Positions 17,692 through 25,547 of a DNA stretch of 64,000 nucleotides are shown in pieces. The notes beneath the pieces were generated by a model. The model searched no databases and was not told where the DNA came from. It saw nothing but the letters and a program-made list of their open reading frames with translations. The stretch is taken from assembly GCF_005405265.1 (NCBI RefSeq), contig NZ_BJDS01000002.1, forward strand, positions 1 to 64,000, in the 5' to 3' direction. The position numbers and the translations under genes were made by a program. This DNA comes from Enterococcus songbeiensis. Lineage in GTDB: Bacteria; Bacillota; Bacilli; Lactobacillales; Enterococcaceae. The first letter of the stretch is position 1; each line of letters starts with the position of its first letter.

Positions 17692-17714
17692 CCGCATCAC
17701 TTATGATACGGTTC
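17692..17714 (-). repeat. rlmH 3'-end attachment-like site (attR-like)
   Basis: On the minus strand GAACCGTATCATAAGTGATG covers the last codons and stop of rlmH. SCC elements of staphylococci integrate at this very point. Bases 17699-17714 are repeated exactly at 5510-5525. Confidence 0.7.
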
Positions 17715-18176
17715 TCCCCGATTTATCCGAAATGCGCGATAAATTTGTTCCACCAAAATCAAACGCATCAATTGATGGGGATAGGTCATCTTTCCAAAAG
17801 AGATTTGAGTATCACAGCGGGTCAACACACTGTCTGCCAGACCAAGGGAGCCGCCGATGACAAAAGTTAAATGGCTTTTCCCCTGAATCCCCAGCTGATC
17901 GATTTGTTTGGCAAAGGCTTCACTGGAGGGGTTCTTGCCATTAATAGCAAGGGCATAGACATATTCAGTGTCTTTAATTTTTGCCAAAATTCGTTCCCCT
18001 TCTTTTTCTTTGACCTGCTGCATCTCTGCCTCACTGAGATTTTCCGGAGCTTTTTCGTCGGCGACTTCTACCAATTCGATTTTGGCATAGGCGCCCAAGC
18101 GTTTGACGTACTCGGCAATTCCTTGTACCAAATATTTTTCCTTCAATTTTCCAACAGAAATAATTTTTATGTTCAT
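17697..18176 (-). CDS. rlmH: 23S rRNA (pseudouridine1915-N3)-methyltransferase RlmH
   Basis: 159 aa, full length. Methylates Psi1915 in helix 69 of 23S rRNA on the assembled ribosome. SPOUT-fold signatures: [50 protein letters not shown] and [35 protein letters not shown]. The gene is intact despite the attachment-like sequence across its end. It is divergent from htrA, as in related Firmicutes. Downstream lies the accessory region. Confidence 0.96.
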   Translation of the reverse strand: MNIKIISVGKLKEKYLVQGIAEYVKRLGAYAKIELVEVADEKAPENLSEAEMQQVKEKEGERILAKIKDTEYVYALAINGKNPSSEAFAKQIDQLGIQGKSHLTFVIGGSLGLADSVLTRCDTQISFGKMTYPHQLMRLILVEQIYRAFRINRGEPYHK

Positions 18177-18230
18177 AATCTACTCCTTATTTTTTATCGA
18201 GCCTTGTTATTCTTTGAGATACACACAAAG

Positions 18231-18412
18231 TTATGCACATTAGTCACAGGTTTATCCACAGAAACAACCATAAAAAAGCCTATTATTTAAGTATTTCTAA
18301 AGCAAACGTATGTTTCGGTTAGATTTATCCCCTTTATCCACAGACCTGTGGATAAAACTAGTGAACTTATCCTCTTACTTATTTTAGCCTTTTCCACATG
18401 ATTTGTGGAAAA
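18231..18412. promoter_or_regulatory. DnaA-box cluster between rlmH and htrA
   Basis: Exact TTATNCACA boxes occur at 18231, 18252, 18334 (plus) and 18347-18355 (minus). Close variants TTTTCCACA / TGTGGAAAA occur at 18390 and 18404-18412. The last four form two head-to-head pairs. The 362-bp rlmH-htrA gap holds no other gene. DnaA could regulate htrA/rlmH or be titrated here; no dnaA, dnaN or parB gene is near. Confidence 0.75.
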
Positions 18413-18538
18413 TATCTCCTCATTTTTACACTTTTTTCATCGAACCTTTTTCATAATTTTTTCAAATTCTTTCATTAGACTAAAATCAGCAATAGATACT
18501 ATACTATTAATAAGAATAATTTCTTAGGAGGAATACAG

Positions 18539-19846
18539 ATGCAAAGAAAAGAAGTAAATCCTGAATCCAAAAAAACTTCCGGCGGTTTTCTAAAACGGTT
18601 TGCCGTTGGTGTGTTAGGTGGTGTCGTCGGGTCTTTGATTATCGTTGGTGCTTTTTACCTACTTAACGGTTCGGGAAGCAATCCCACCAATAGTTCTGGG
18701 ACAACAAATAATGCCGGCGAAACAGTAGTCAGCAACGTGAAGGTCAATGTGGACAGCGACATTACTTCTGCCGTGGATAAAGTACAAGATGCGGTGGTTT
18801 CCGTAATTAATCTGCAAAAACAATCCCAAAGCTCTGAATTGAGTCCATGGGGCGGAATGTTCGGACAAGAAGAAGGAACCGAAGAATCTTCTGACTCCAA
18901 CTCTTCTGGAGATTTGGAAGAAACCAGTGAAGGCAGTGGAGTAATTTATAAAAAAGATGGTAAAAATGCTTATGTCGTGACGAACAATCACGTAGTAGAG
19001 GGACAAGATGGATTGGAAGTCGTTTTAAAGGATGGCACAAAAGTAACAGCTGAATTAGTCGGTACCGACGCTTACACAGACTTGGCGGTTTTAAAAATCG
19101 CTTCTGACAAAGTTGATACAGTCGCAACATTTGGTGATTCCAGCGAACTGAAGGTCGGCGAACCTGCGATTGCAATTGGCTCACCATTAGGTTCCCAATA
19201 CGCAAACTCTGTGACTTCCGGTATTGTTTCGTCAATGAATCGTCAAGTAACCAACACGACCGAATCTGGACAAACAGTCAATATCAATGCCATTCAAACA
19301 GATGCGGCAATCAACCCAGGAAATTCCGGTGGTCCTCTGGTAAATGTTGAAGGACAAGTTATCGGGATCAACTCCAGTAAAATCGCCAGCACTGCCAGCT
19401 CTTCTTCTGATGTCAGTGTGGAAGGAATGGGCTTTGCGATTCCAAGTAACGATGTAGTAACAATCATCAATCAATTAGAAAAAGACGGAAAAGTAACTCG
19501 TCCCGCTCTAGGAATCACGATGCGCGACCTTTCAACGATTTCTTCTGGACAACAAGAACAAATCTTGAAAGTTCCTAATTCATTGACTAATGGTGTCGTC
19601 GTTCTCTCTGTTGTAAATGCAACACCTGCTGAAAAAGCCGGCTTGAAACAATACGATGTAATCACAGAAATTGATGGTAAAGAAGTGACTTCAACAACAG
19701 AATTGCAATCTGCACTATACAAGAAAAAAGTGGGAGATTCTGTAAAAATTACCTTCTATCGAGAATCCAAAAAACAAACCGTAGATGTCGAACTTTCCAT
19801 CGATCAAACAACGTTACAAAATTCTCAGAGTGAAGGAAACAATTAA
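18539..19846 (+). CDS. htrA: HtrA/DegP-type serine protease
   Basis: 435 aa. Membrane-anchored, surface-facing protease and chaperone for misfolded exported proteins. An N-terminal membrane segment (FAVGVLGGVVGSLIIVGAFYLL, 21-42) is followed by a Ser/Asn-rich linker and a trypsin-like domain with His151 (VVTNNHVVEG), Asp181 (YTDLAVLKI) and Ser263 (NPGNSGGPLV). A PDZ domain covers about 335-425 (NGVVVLSVVNATPAEKAGLKQYDVITEIDGKEV). Strong AGGAGG ribosome binding site. It is monocistronic, with a DnaA-box cluster in its promoter region and a terminator right after it. Confidence 0.96.
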   Translation: MQRKEVNPESKKTSGGFLKRFAVGVLGGVVGSLIIVGAFYLLNGSGSNPTNSSGTTNNAGETVVSNVKVNVDSDITSAVDKVQDAVVSVINLQKQSQSSELSPWGGMFGQEEGTEESSDSNSSGDLEETSEGSGVIYKKDGKNAYVVTNNHVVEGQDGLEVVLKDGTKVTAELVGTDAYTDLAVLKIASDKVDTVATFGDSSELKVGEPAIAIGSPLGSQYANSVTSGIVSSMNRQVTNTTESGQTVNINAIQTDAAINPGNSGGPLVNVEGQVIGINSSKIASTASSSSDVSVEGMGFAIPSNDVVTIINQLEKDGKVTRPALGITMRDLSTISSGQQEQILKVPNSLTNGVVVLSVVNATPAEKAGLKQYDVITEIDGKEVTSTTELQSALYKKKVGDSVKITFYRESKKQTVDVELSIDQTTLQNSQSEGNN

Positions 19847-19854
19847 TACCAAAT

Positions 19855-19887
19855 AAAAAAGTTGCGGTTAGCCCGCAACTTTTTTTA
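19855..19887. terminator. Bidirectional terminator between htrA and ytpR-like gene
   Basis: Stem AAAAAAGTTGCGG with complement CCGCAACTTTTTTT and a short loop; serves both convergent genes. Confidence 0.88.
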
Positions 19888-20496
19888 TTTGGTTACTGGA
19901 AAAACTTCACCTACAACAGCATCTTCTGGTAATTCTAAGATGCCCTTTTTTTCTGGCGCATTAGGTAAGTGCAATTCCCGTGCGGAACAGATCATTCCGT
20001 AGCTTTCAACTCCCCGTAACGTACCGGGCCAAATCAACAACCCGTCTGGCATCATTGCACCTGGCTTAGCAACTACAACTTTCAACCCCGCTTTGATATT
20101 TGGCGCACCGCAAACAATTTGTAAGGTTTTTCCGCCATCAATTTGAGTTTCTGTAATTGACAAATGGTCACTGTCTGGGTGTTTTTCACAGGTTTTCACA
20201 TAACCTACAACAAATTTTGGTTCTGAATCATAAATTAAGGTTTCAGCAAAACCTGCTTCATTAATCAATTCATTCAAGCGAGCCACTTGTTCTTCTGTCA
20301 ATTCGACTTGTCCCTTGCCGTCGATCGTTAAATGATTGGAAATATGAAAGAAATTCCAGCCGATGATTGTCCCATCAGTGGTTTGGATGCGGGCAACATT
20401 CAGTTTACGAGTCACTGTTTGCTCCAAGCCATGATCGTTTTCAGTGATCACCAACAAAGTATCTCCCACATGTTCTTTATTGTATGCAAAAATCAC
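19885..20496 (-). CDS. ytpR: YtpR-family tRNA-binding-domain protein
   Basis: 203 aa. The N-terminal 90 residues are the DUF4479-type part (MIFAYNKEHVGDTLLVI, GWNFFHIS). Residues 95-203 are an OB-fold tRNA-binding domain like that of bacterial PheT and EMAPII (VVGYVKTCEKHPDSDHLSITETQIDGGKTLQIVCGAPNIKAGLKVVVAKPGAMMPDG, SYGMICSARELHLPN). Function is not settled; nucleic-acid binding is expected. AGGAGG ribosome binding site before ATG. In Bacillus a thioredoxin-like gene (ytpP) and ytpR are neighbours; here a thioredoxin-like gene lies close upstream too. Confidence 0.88.
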   Translation of the reverse strand: MIFAYNKEHVGDTLLVITENDHGLEQTVTRKLNVARIQTTDGTIIGWNFFHISNHLTIDGKGQVELTEEQVARLNELINEAGFAETLIYDSEPKFVVGYVKTCEKHPDSDHLSITETQIDGGKTLQIVCGAPNIKAGLKVVVAKPGAMMPDGLLIWPGTLRGVESYGMICSARELHLPNAPEKKGILELPEDAVVGEVFPVTK

Positions 20497-20621
20497 GTGT
20501 TGTTCCTCCTAAAATTTTCTCTGCTTATCATAACAAACTTTTCACTACTCGTCATGAAAATTTCCAGCAGCTTCTTAGAAAGGCATGAGTAAATTCAAAT
20601 TCTTATTCAATGAAGTCTTTT

Positions 20622-21077
20622 TTATTCTTTTTCGTTTGTTATCACCAGCACATCGCAGGGCGCTTCACGAATGACATGGCTTGCTACACTACCTGTCATA
20701 AATCGTTCAACTGCGTTCAGTCCAGATTGCCCCATCATGACTAAATCGATTTGATATTTTTCCGGCAGCTGCTTTGCCATTGCTTCTTTTGCAGACCCAT
20801 AGGCAATAATACCTTCGATATTTTTGAAATGAACCGATGCACCGTATGCCTTGTATTCTTCGATCATTTCTTTTGCTGCTTCTGTTTCTTGATCGATAAT
20901 ATTTTGATTGAGAGAACTATAACCCATCATCGTATAAAGCTGTTGATCGATAACGTTTGCAACATATACCTTGCCCTCGTTTCGGCGAGCCACCTCGATC
21001 GCTTTCCGAAATGCCTCTTTTGCCTGTTCCGAGCCGTCGATCCCCACTAAAATATTCTTATACGCTTGTGTTTCCAT
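20622..21077 (-). CDS. Universal stress protein, UspA family
   Basis: 151 aa from ATG 21077 (METQAYKNILVGIDGSEQ), preceded by GAGGAGGG; an upstream in-frame start at 21113 would include that ribosome binding site. Conserved Usp features: ILVGIDGSEQAKEAFRKAIEVAR and the ATP-binding-type end DLVMMGQSGLNAVERFMTGSVASHVIREAPCDVLVI with G-2x-G-9x-G(S). Cytoplasmic stress protein of unsettled biochemical role. It sits between the ytpR-like and thioredoxin-like genes on the same strand. Confidence 0.92.
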   Translation of the reverse strand: METQAYKNILVGIDGSEQAKEAFRKAIEVARRNEGKVYVANVIDQQLYTMMGYSSLNQNIIDQETEAAKEMIEEYKAYGASVHFKNIEGIIAYGSAKEAMAKQLPEKYQIDLVMMGQSGLNAVERFMTGSVASHVIREAPCDVLVITNEKE

Positions 21078-21123
21078 TTCAATTCCCTCCTCATTCTGAT
21101 AAACATTTTTCAAGAAATACCGG

Positions 21124-21441
21124 TTATGCTTGAAGACTGTTCAAAAAAGTTTCGATTTCTGCTTTTGTCTTACGATCTTTATTTACTAAACGACCAACTT
21201 CTTTGCCATCTTTAATCACGACAAAACTTGGAATGCCAAAGATATTCCATTCTGCCGCTACATCGATGAATTGATCCCGATCGATTTCAATAAATTGCCA
21301 ATCCGGAAAGTCTTGTTCGATTTCCGGCATATAAGGTTTAATAAAATTACAATCTCCACACCATCCAGCGGTAAAGAAAAAGACGTTTTGCCCTTTTTCT
21401 ACATATCCTGCTAGTTCTTCTAAATTTTTTGGAATAATCAT
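21124..21441 (-). CDS. Thioredoxin-like protein (YtpP type)
   Basis: 105 aa, thioredoxin fold with active site WCGDC at 27-31, then IPSFVVIKDGKEVGRLVNKD with the cis-Pro. The CGDC site differs from CGPC of the main thioredoxin and matches YtpP-like proteins, which act on bacillithiol- or low-molecular-thiol-linked substrates in some Firmicutes; here the substrate is unknown. ATG start. Its closeness to the ytpR-like gene matches the Bacillus order. Confidence 0.88.
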   Translation of the reverse strand: MIIPKNLEELAGYVEKGQNVFFFTAGWCGDCNFIKPYMPEIEQDFPDWQFIEIDRDQFIDVAAEWNIFGIPSFVVIKDGKEVGRLVNKDRKTKAEIETFLNSLQA

Positions 21442-21503
21442 TTATCTGCCTACTTTCTTTACTTTCTAGTTAAATTATACACCTTTCCTTTGGTCCGATA
21501 AAC

Positions 21504-22223
21504 TCATTGCTCTTCTGCATTTTTTAGCAATTTTTGGTAGTACTGATAACTGTCACTTGCTTCATCAAATGTAGAAAGTGTTGCTGCCTGCTCTGTCGCC
21601 TTTTGCAGGTAAGCATGAGATTCTTGAAAATTTTCCTCTAACGCGTACATGTCCGCCAGCAAAACGTAGGCTTGAAAAATCACCCAGTCGTTCTCTTCAG
21701 CCAGATTGCTTCTTTCTAATCCTCGTGTCATCATCTTAATTGCTTCTTGCGGACTTTCGTGAGAATAAGCCAAGGTATTGCTTTCTCTGTATAGTTTTTC
21801 CAGTCGCGTCATTCCATCAGCTGTTTTTTTCTCATAACTCTGGGCAAAAATAAAATAATTGCCATTAGGATCTGTCAGAGTAAAACGACGATCCGAATTA
21901 AGGTCTCGTGGCAAACTCATTTTTGGAAGACCCGAGCGGCTTAACTTTTTCCCCGTATTTTCTTTGAAATTCGCCTGCAGCGCATCGTGCAAAGCATCCA
22001 CATTTTCCACCATCACTAATAATATATTCGTTGGTGTAGGAACGGGTAATTTTTTATAGGCAAACAAATGAAAGACCAATTCATGGTACTGTAAGACTGC
22101 ATACCCGCCAGATCGTTTTTCTTCATACTGATTCTTAAAGCCGAGATTTCTAAAAAATTGGACTGTAGCTTTAAAATCTTTTGCGGGAAAGACAGGGAGC
22201 GTTGCCGAAATTTGAAAAGTCAT
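21504..22223 (-). CDS. VOC (glyoxalase/bleomycin-resistance) domain protein with helical C-terminal part
   Basis: 239 aa. Residues 1-130 make a VOC domain (LPVFPAKDFKATVQFFRNLGFKNQYEEKRSGGYAVLQYHELVFHLFAY, LTDPNGNYFIFAQ), usually a metal-binding fold for small-molecule resistance or isomerisation. Residues 135-239 are all-helical, with a TPR-like pattern (EAIKMMTRGLERSNLAEENDWVIFQAYVLLADMYALEENFQESHAYLQKATEQA). This combination is not the usual single-domain form. Transcribed alone, just after the thioredoxin-like gene's promoter region on the same strand. The function is unknown. Confidence 0.75.
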   Translation of the reverse strand: MTFQISATLPVFPAKDFKATVQFFRNLGFKNQYEEKRSGGYAVLQYHELVFHLFAYKKLPVPTPTNILLVMVENVDALHDALQANFKENTGKKLSRSGLPKMSLPRDLNSDRRFTLTDPNGNYFIFAQSYEKKTADGMTRLEKLYRESNTLAYSHESPQEAIKMMTRGLERSNLAEENDWVIFQAYVLLADMYALEENFQESHAYLQKATEQAATLSTFDEASDSYQYYQKLLKNAEEQ

Positions 22224-22328
22224 CCGTTTTCTCCTTTTGTGTTAAAATTTTTTTCAAACTGATTACGCATAAATTAGCAATGTTAAAAGTTTATTGTACC
22301 ATATTGGCAAGAATTGAGCAGAAAGTCG

Positions 22329-22376
22329 CCACAAAAAAACGCGGCTTGCTTTGCAGCAAACAGCGTTTCTTTTCAT
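22329..22376 (-). terminator. Terminator of the ABC exporter operon
   Basis: AAACGC ... GCGTTT outer stem around an inner GCTTGC/GCAAAC pairing, overlapping the last codons of the permease gene, with a T run on the minus strand. Confidence 0.65.
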
Positions 22377-23131
22377 AATTTTTTGCGATTAAAAACTAGA
22401 ATAGACAGGCTTAAAAACATGCCGGCAAACAAAACACTAAGTATCATGCTACCACAAAAATCGTTAAGTGTGTCCCCCTTGAGCCACGCCATATTCTCAC
22501 TGATCAAAGAAATTGGATTGTAGGCTTTGAAGCGGTCAAAAAGCTGTAAGAGATACAGCAAAGCGGTAACGATAATCGTAAACAACAAGCCTTCATAGCT
22601 GGATTTTGCAAGGGTCGAACCGAATAAAATCACCGCAACAAAAAAACAACCAAAAAGCAACAACGGGAAGAAACCTGCGAAAATATGCGGGCTTTGATTA
22701 TCTGGAAAATAATAGTGGGTATATCCGGCTGTAACGCTAAAACATAACAAAAGGGCACCAATCCATTGCACAAGCATCACCAGATATTTGCTAAGAATGA
22801 TTTGCCAGCGATCCAATCCCTTCGTCACCAAATTCACCAAACTACCACTGGCAACCTCTCGACTGACACTGCCGCTGAAAAGAACCGCCACCAAATAAAT
22901 ACCCATCTGTGTAATATTTTTATAAAATTGTGTCCATGAATCCAACGAGGTAGGCTCGGGGATCGTAACTAGCGTTGAGCCAAAGGCGGATTTCATGATT
23001 TCAGGTGTGAGCTTTGCCAGCAAAGGATTCATCAAGCCGAATATCAGAAAAATAATAACAAGCAACAGAACTCGTTTAGTACGCCAGCTTTCCAATAATT
23101 CTTTTTTCGTAAAGAAATAACACTTTTTCAT
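22373..23131 (-). CDS. ABC-2 type transporter permease
   Basis: 252 aa with six membrane segments (VLLLVIIFLIFGLMNPLLA, MGIYLVAVLFSGSVSREVASGSLVNLVTKGLDRWQIILSKY and others), the ABC-2 permease pattern. It overlaps the ATPase gene by 4 bp. It is the last gene of the XRE / PLDc_N / ATPase / permease operon. The substrate is unknown; bacitracin-like peptide or lipid export is common among such pairs. Confidence 0.88.
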   Translation of the reverse strand: MKKCYFFTKKELLESWRTKRVLLLVIIFLIFGLMNPLLAKLTPEIMKSAFGSTLVTIPEPTSLDSWTQFYKNITQMGIYLVAVLFSGSVSREVASGSLVNLVTKGLDRWQIILSKYLVMLVQWIGALLLCFSVTAGYTHYYFPDNQSPHIFAGFFPLLLFGCFFVAVILFGSTLAKSSYEGLLFTIIVTALLYLLQLFDRFKAYNPISLISENMAWLKGDTLNDFCGSMILSVLFAGMFLSLSILVFNRKKL

Positions 23132-24051
23132 TTGATGACCTCCAAAAAGATTTGTTCCAATGAAGGTTCAACCTTTCGCAACATTTCTGGAGTAATTTTC
23201 TTTTCCATAAATCCACGAAATAGATGAGGCAATAATTCCTCGTAAGAGCCTTCGTAACGGACAACAACTGCTTCCTCTTTTTGAGAAAAAGATTGAATCA
23301 GGTGCTGCTGCTGTAAAGTTTGCAAAAGCTCAATCAGTTTATCCTGCTGTTTTTCTACAAGAATTTCGATTTGCCGATGCGCATGAAGTTCCTTGAGTGT
23401 AGCTAAAGGGGAACTGACCGCTAATTTTCCTTGATGCAAAATGCCGACATAATCACAGATTCGTTCGACATCACTTAAAATATGGGTAGAGAAAAGGATC
23501 GTCACTTTGCCTCTTAAGGAAGCCAACAACGCAAGAAATTCTTGGCGCCCACTGGGATCTAGTGCCGAAGTCGGCTCATCGCAAATCAATAGCCGCGGCT
23601 CATTCAATAGGGCTTGCGCGATACCCAGCCGCTGCTTCATACCACGGGAATAGCTGCGAATAAACTTTTTTTCCGCAGCCAGTCCAACCAATTCCAGCAT
23701 TTCTTCCATTTTAGTAGCAAGTTTTTGTTTTGGTATTCCTGTGATTTCACCACATAACTGCAAATATTCCCGTCCCCGCATATACCCATAAAATTCCGGA
23801 ACATCCGGTAAATAACCAGTATAATGATTTGTTTTTGTATGCCCAAAAATCACCGGTTCCTTATTGATGGTGATTTCACCAGTTGTTACTTCTTCTAAGC
23901 CTAAAATCAATTTCATGGTCGTTGTTTTTCCCGCACCATTTTCTCCGACAAATCCGAAAATACTGCCTTCTGGAACGGACAAATTCAAACCATCTAACAC
24001 CGTTTTACCGCCAAATTTTTTCCCGACATTTTTGATTTCCAGCAGATTCAT
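23128..24051 (-). CDS. ABC transporter ATP-binding protein
   Basis: 307 aa. Walker A GFVGENGAGKTTTMKLILG, signature YSRGMKQRLGIAQALLNEPRLLICDEPTSALDPSG with Walker B, then the H-loop STHIL. The C-terminal extension (about 220-307) is typical of exporters of the BcrA/YxlF type. It overlaps both neighbours by 4 bp, so it is translated together with the PLDc_N protein and the permease. Confidence 0.94.
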   Translation of the reverse strand: MNLLEIKNVGKKFGGKTVLDGLNLSVPEGSIFGFVGENGAGKTTTMKLILGLEEVTTGEITINKEPVIFGHTKTNHYTGYLPDVPEFYGYMRGREYLQLCGEITGIPKQKLATKMEEMLELVGLAAEKKFIRSYSRGMKQRLGIAQALLNEPRLLICDEPTSALDPSGRQEFLALLASLRGKVTILFSTHILSDVERICDYVGILHQGKLAVSSPLATLKELHAHRQIEILVEKQQDKLIELLQTLQQQHLIQSFSQKEEAVVVRYEGSYEELLPHLFRGFMEKKITPEMLRKVEPSLEQIFLEVIK

Positions 24052-24260
24052 TCATTTTCTCCTTTTCCAAAAACAAAATAGACGACTGGTCCAATGATTT
24101 GTAGAAAAACCACAATCAAAATCCACATGGTTTTGTTCCCAAAACGATAGGTTGGATGCTTCAACACATGAAGCAAAGCTGTAACCATCAACCCTACTTC
24201 TAAAAGGATGACAGGAATCAACAATGGTAAATTTTCTAAAAAAAGTTTACTTCCGTTCAT
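24048..24260 (-). CDS. PLDc_N-domain small membrane protein
   Basis: 70 aa with two membrane segments and the PLDc_N / YxlE signature (LLIPVILLEVGLMVTALLHVLKHPTYRFGNKTMWILIVVFLQIIGPVVYFVFGKGENE). Similar proteins sit beside ABC exporters in the Bacillus sigY-yxlCDEFG cluster, where they tune the regulator. Overlaps the upstream XRE gene by 14 bp and the ATPase gene by 4 bp. Confidence 0.85.
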   Translation of the reverse strand: MNGSKLFLENLPLLIPVILLEVGLMVTALLHVLKHPTYRFGNKTMWILIVVFLQIIGPVVYFVFGKGENE

Positions 24261-25380
24261 TTTTTCTTTCCTCCTTCACTTCTTCGATTCGTTGAAAAAT
24301 TTCACGCATTTTTTCTTCTTCCCTATAAGGCAGCAATAATGGATTCGTTAAAATAAAGGCAATCACCGACTCCACGACCGTATTGGCTTCCCGTGGCGTT
24401 TGTCCAGCCAATGCCTGTGTGTTTAGCCACTCTTGAATGCGATCAAAATAATCATCCGGCATAAATTGTAATACTGGATTTATTTCTAGCAGCTGACAGA
24501 CTTTTTCCAAAATCGCAAACAACGCCGCTTTGTCCCCAATTTGCGCATACCCTACTGCCCCCGACAAATAAAAATTCAGCAACGCCGCCGGATTTATTTT
24601 TTCGGCTTGAAAAAGAGCAATCAGTCCTGCTCCTCGCTGGTAGGTTTCGGTGAAACGAATTGGCTCCTTTACTAATAAAGGCAGATAATTCGTCAAGCCA
24701 CTCAACAAAACAAAAAAATTCTGAAAAATACCGCTTTGGGTTGTCGCCAACGCTTGATCTGTCGCTCCTTTTAATTGAAAAGCACCGGCAATCAAGCTGT
24801 CTGACGGCAAATACGGCGGAACATACTCTCCCAAAATCGCCAGCACATCGTCTGGACGATTCAAAATCAACAGACAATAGGCCTGCATTTTCATTGCTTC
24901 ATCCATCACCGCAACCTCTTTACTATTACTGCGAACCCGAATAAATAAATCTAAGGCTTTCGGAATATAGCGCTGCTGTTTTTCTAATGGATTTTCTCCA
25001 GGAAGCAGATCATAGTGATTCAGCAATAAATTGCCCATCTGCAAAAGAAACGGGTAACAGGAATAATACCGATGAATGAAGCTTTCGATTGACTGCAATA
25101 CTTCTTCTGCTGATTTGGTTTGAAAAGATTTCTGTAAAGAAAGATAAATCCGTTGAATCTCCTGTTGATTCAATTCCGGTTCATAATCCAATAAAGAATC
25201 GATGGACACATCAAAATACGCAGCCAACAGCGGTAGTAACGTGATGTCCGGATACGTTTGCCCAGTTTCCCATTTTGAAACGGCCGCCTTAGATACCCCG
25301 ACAAAATCTGCCAATTCCTGTTGTGTTACCTTTTTTTCTTTTCGTTTTTCTGTAATCACCGCACCTAAACTAATCTTCAT
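24247..25380 (-). CDS. XRE-family regulator with large helical domain
   Basis: 377 aa from ATG 25380 (MKISLGAVITEKRKEKKVTQQELADFVGVSKAAVSKWETGQTYPDITLLPLLAAYFDVSIDSLL), with GAGGTGAGG upstream. The HTH_3 domain is at 5-62 and the remaining 300 residues are helical, TPR-like, probably a sensing domain. It is first gene of the ABC exporter operon and probably represses it at the ACGTAAA/TTTACGT dyad 13 bp before its start. It stands where the Bacillus cluster has a sigma factor. Confidence 0.88.
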   Translation of the reverse strand: MKISLGAVITEKRKEKKVTQQELADFVGVSKAAVSKWETGQTYPDITLLPLLAAYFDVSIDSLLDYEPELNQQEIQRIYLSLQKSFQTKSAEEVLQSIESFIHRYYSCYPFLLQMGNLLLNHYDLLPGENPLEKQQRYIPKALDLFIRVRSNSKEVAVMDEAMKMQAYCLLILNRPDDVLAILGEYVPPYLPSDSLIAGAFQLKGATDQALATTQSGIFQNFFVLLSGLTNYLPLLVKEPIRFTETYQRGAGLIALFQAEKINPAALLNFYLSGAVGYAQIGDKAALFAILEKVCQLLEINPVLQFMPDDYFDRIQEWLNTQALAGQTPREANTVVESVIAFILTNPLLLPYREEEKMREIFQRIEEVKEERKNERK

Positions 25381-25392
25381 TTCCCTCACCTC

Positions 25393-25407
25393 ACGTAAAT
25401 TTTACGT
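25393..25407. promoter_or_regulatory. Dyad operator before the XRE/ABC operon
   Basis: ACGTAAA-T-TTTACGT, a perfect dyad with 7-bp arms, lies just upstream of the ribosome binding site; likely autoregulatory site. Confidence 0.55.
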
Positions 25408-25490
25408 TGTTTTCTACGGTAGTACAATGGAGCGGTTGTTAACTTTTGATATTTTTTATCAACTAATGGGATACAAGAAACTGTTTAGTC

Positions 25491-25532
25491 AAAAAAACGC
25501 ATAGAAACTCTCTTGAAGGGTTTCCATGCGTG
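25491..25532 (-). terminator. Terminator of the Crp/Fnr gene
   Basis: Stem CGCATGGAAACCC / GAGTTTCTATGCG followed on the minus strand by seven T. Confidence 0.85.
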
Positions 25533-25547
25533 AGATGAATTTTTTAA

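Noticed and set aside
18231-18412. Chromosomal replication origin
   Set aside because: DnaA boxes are present but there is no dnaA, dnaN or parB and no clear AT-rich unwinding element with the expected gene context.
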